This document shows, piece after piece, positions 62,995-64,000 of a stretch of DNA of 64,000 nt. Position numbers and translations under genes: made by a program. The stretch lies in assembly GCA_033439265.1 (NCBI GenBank), contig JAVTVX010000020.1, positions 1,481,001-1,545,000 on the forward strand, given 5' to 3'. Position 1 is the first letter of the stretch; the number at the start of each line of letters is the position of its first letter. The notes beneath the pieces are model-generated. The model saw only the letters and a program-made list of their open reading frames with translations, did no database searches and had not been told where the DNA came from. The stretch is from Dillenia suffruticosa. Taxonomy: Eukaryota; Streptophyta; Magnoliopsida; Dilleniales; Dilleniaceae.

Positions 62995-63001
62995 ATTTAT
63001 A
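62995..63001 (-). promoter_or_regulatory. TATA box of the snoRNA unit
   Basis: TATAAAT on the minus strand, about 45 bp before the telo-box. Transcription would start near 62965 and run through a (CT)n leader (62899-62933) into snoRNA A. Confidence 0.6.
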
Positions 63002-63306
63002 GAGGAAGAGAAAGCCAGGGACTAGGGCTTTAAACTCCTAAACTTATTTACTTGACGCTTTTGCCCTCCAAACTTAATGAAGCAAGGCCTTAATAGGAAG
63101 GGGCTTTCTCGTCCAACGAAACGGCAAAGGATGAAGCCATCTAAGGTGGAGGAGATTGCCACGTGTAACCTTTCCCCAGCCCTTCCAAGAGACCAAGAAC
63201 AACTCCTCGTCTTCCCCAAGTCTCGTCTGATGCTCCACCTTCGTTGTCAGCTACATCGTCGGTTAATTCACCTCTCTCCGAACCGATTCCTTGGAAATCT
63301 TCGTCA

Positions 63307-63568
63307 ATGTCTGCCGATTCTGTTCCTCCTTTGATCTCTGCACAGATCAATTACCTTCTCTCTCACTCTCCTTTCTCCGTTAAGGTACCTAATTTCTCAC
63401 TTTCACAAAAATTAGGTTTTCACATTTCAGATCTTCTTGCGAATCAGACGTTGGTTCCTTTGATTTGTTATAGGTTGATAATGCTTGGTCTGGTTGCAAG
63501 AACTCTTCGTTACTTGATCGCTTTACACTAGTGATTCCTTTCTGTTTAGATTTCATCAGATGTGAGTT

Positions 63569-63610
<42 letters not shown>

Positions 63611-64000
63611 CGCTCGCTCGCTCAATTGATGGATTGATTGATTGTCTGTAAATTTGTTATAGGGGATGTTATATACAATGCACATTATCCATTAGCAGCG
63701 CCTGATATTATATTTGGGCCAGAGGATGATAATTTTAATCCCTTTCTGGGAGACAGTGAAGGTGATAAGAAGACATTGAAGACCTGCTTGTCTGATTGGA
63801 ATAGCAAAGATCCTACTAGACTTATGTCTCTGATTCACGAGCTTAGGTTAGGGTTTTGGTGATTTTCCGAACAATGTTGTTCTTTTTGAGTTTTTTGAAT
63901 TAATTGAAGTTGTTTTTTTTTTATTATCAGGGAGCTGTATTCCTTGTACCAGCAAAAGCGTGTGGCAGATGTGGATGATCATAGATTGAAGTTCGAAATC
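63307..64000 (+). CDS. BRE: BRE/BRCC45-like subunit of BRISC and BRCA1-A complexes, 5' part
   Basis: BRE (BRCC45, BABAM2) is a scaffold of the BRCC36 K63-deubiquitinase complexes in DNA repair and signalling; it contains UEV-like folds. Only the N-terminal part is in the window. Exons: 63307-63384, 63474-63561, 63663-63846, and 63931 to the right edge, all in phase. The protein begins MSADSVPPLISAQINYLLSH and continues through DRFTLVIPFCLDFIRW, YNAHYPLAAPDIIFGPEDD, CLSDWNSKDPTRLMSLIHEL and RVADVDDHRLKFEI, as I remember from the Arabidopsis homologue. The ATG at 63307 starts the conserved region; a longer frame upstream has no ATG. Intron 2 contains a (CT)n tract (63571-63606). It is head-to-head with the snoRNA unit. 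Confidence 0.9.

Noticed and set aside
1-64000. CRISPR arrays, operons, ribosome binding sites
   Set aside because: The window is plant nuclear DNA; the regular repeats are microsatellites and tandem duplications, not spaced arrays.

Overview
The window reads as nuclear DNA of a eudicot plant. It is AT-rich, its genes carry many short GT-AG introns, GA/CT microsatellites are everywhere, and the gene families are plant-typical (KDEL-tailed ER HSP90, thaumatin-like proteins, a PSK SIMULATOR-like protein, a chloroplast J-protein). I cannot name the species from sequence alone.

Layout. 1-5.4 kb: a broken relic of an endogenous pararetrovirus (Caulimoviridae, petuvirus/florendovirus-like) with movement-protein and capsid parts, bracketed by two ~340-bp direct repeats. 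7.9-13.7 kb: a complete 15-exon ER HSP90 (GRP94/SHEPHERD type) behind a promoter with an exact ER-stress element. 16.4-18.3 kb and 31.6-33.7 kb: two minus-strand thaumatin-like genes with the same three-exon plan and C-terminal GPI-anchor-like tails. Between them lie a tRNA-Leu(CAA) at 20.9 kb and much non-coding DNA. 34.4-35.5 kb: a small non-autonomous CACTA transposon. 39.1-41.8 kb: a six-exon gene for a DarP/YjgA (DUF615)-like organellar protein. 42.5-43.1 kb: an intronless plastid J-domain protein. 44.1-44.8 kb and 59.7-61.3 kb: two 5'-truncated LINE copies of one family in opposite orientation. 45.9-46.4 kb: an old TRIM element. 49.6-50.4 kb: a decayed secreted-protein gene with lectin-like features. 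51.3-56.1 kb: a 12-exon PSI1-like gene (DUF3475-DUF668). 62.4-63.0 kb: a minus-strand transcription unit that appears to carry three box C/D snoRNAs behind a TATA box and a telo-box. 63.3 kb to the right edge: the start of a BRE/BRCC45 gene, head-to-head with the snoRNA unit.

How the parts work together. The genes are ordinary, independent plant transcription units. The most coherent small system is the divergent snoRNA/BRE promoter region: each snoRNA candidate has a closing stem, a D box and a 10-13-nt stretch complementary to large-subunit rRNA sequence as I remember it. The HSP90 promoter (an exact CCAAT-N9-CCACG plus ACGT-core sites) predicts induction by the unfolded-protein response. 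The two GPI-tailed thaumatin-like genes look like paralogues that dispersed by local duplication.

Exon coordinates were worked out by eye from splice signals, reading phase and remembered family sequences. No database search was possible.
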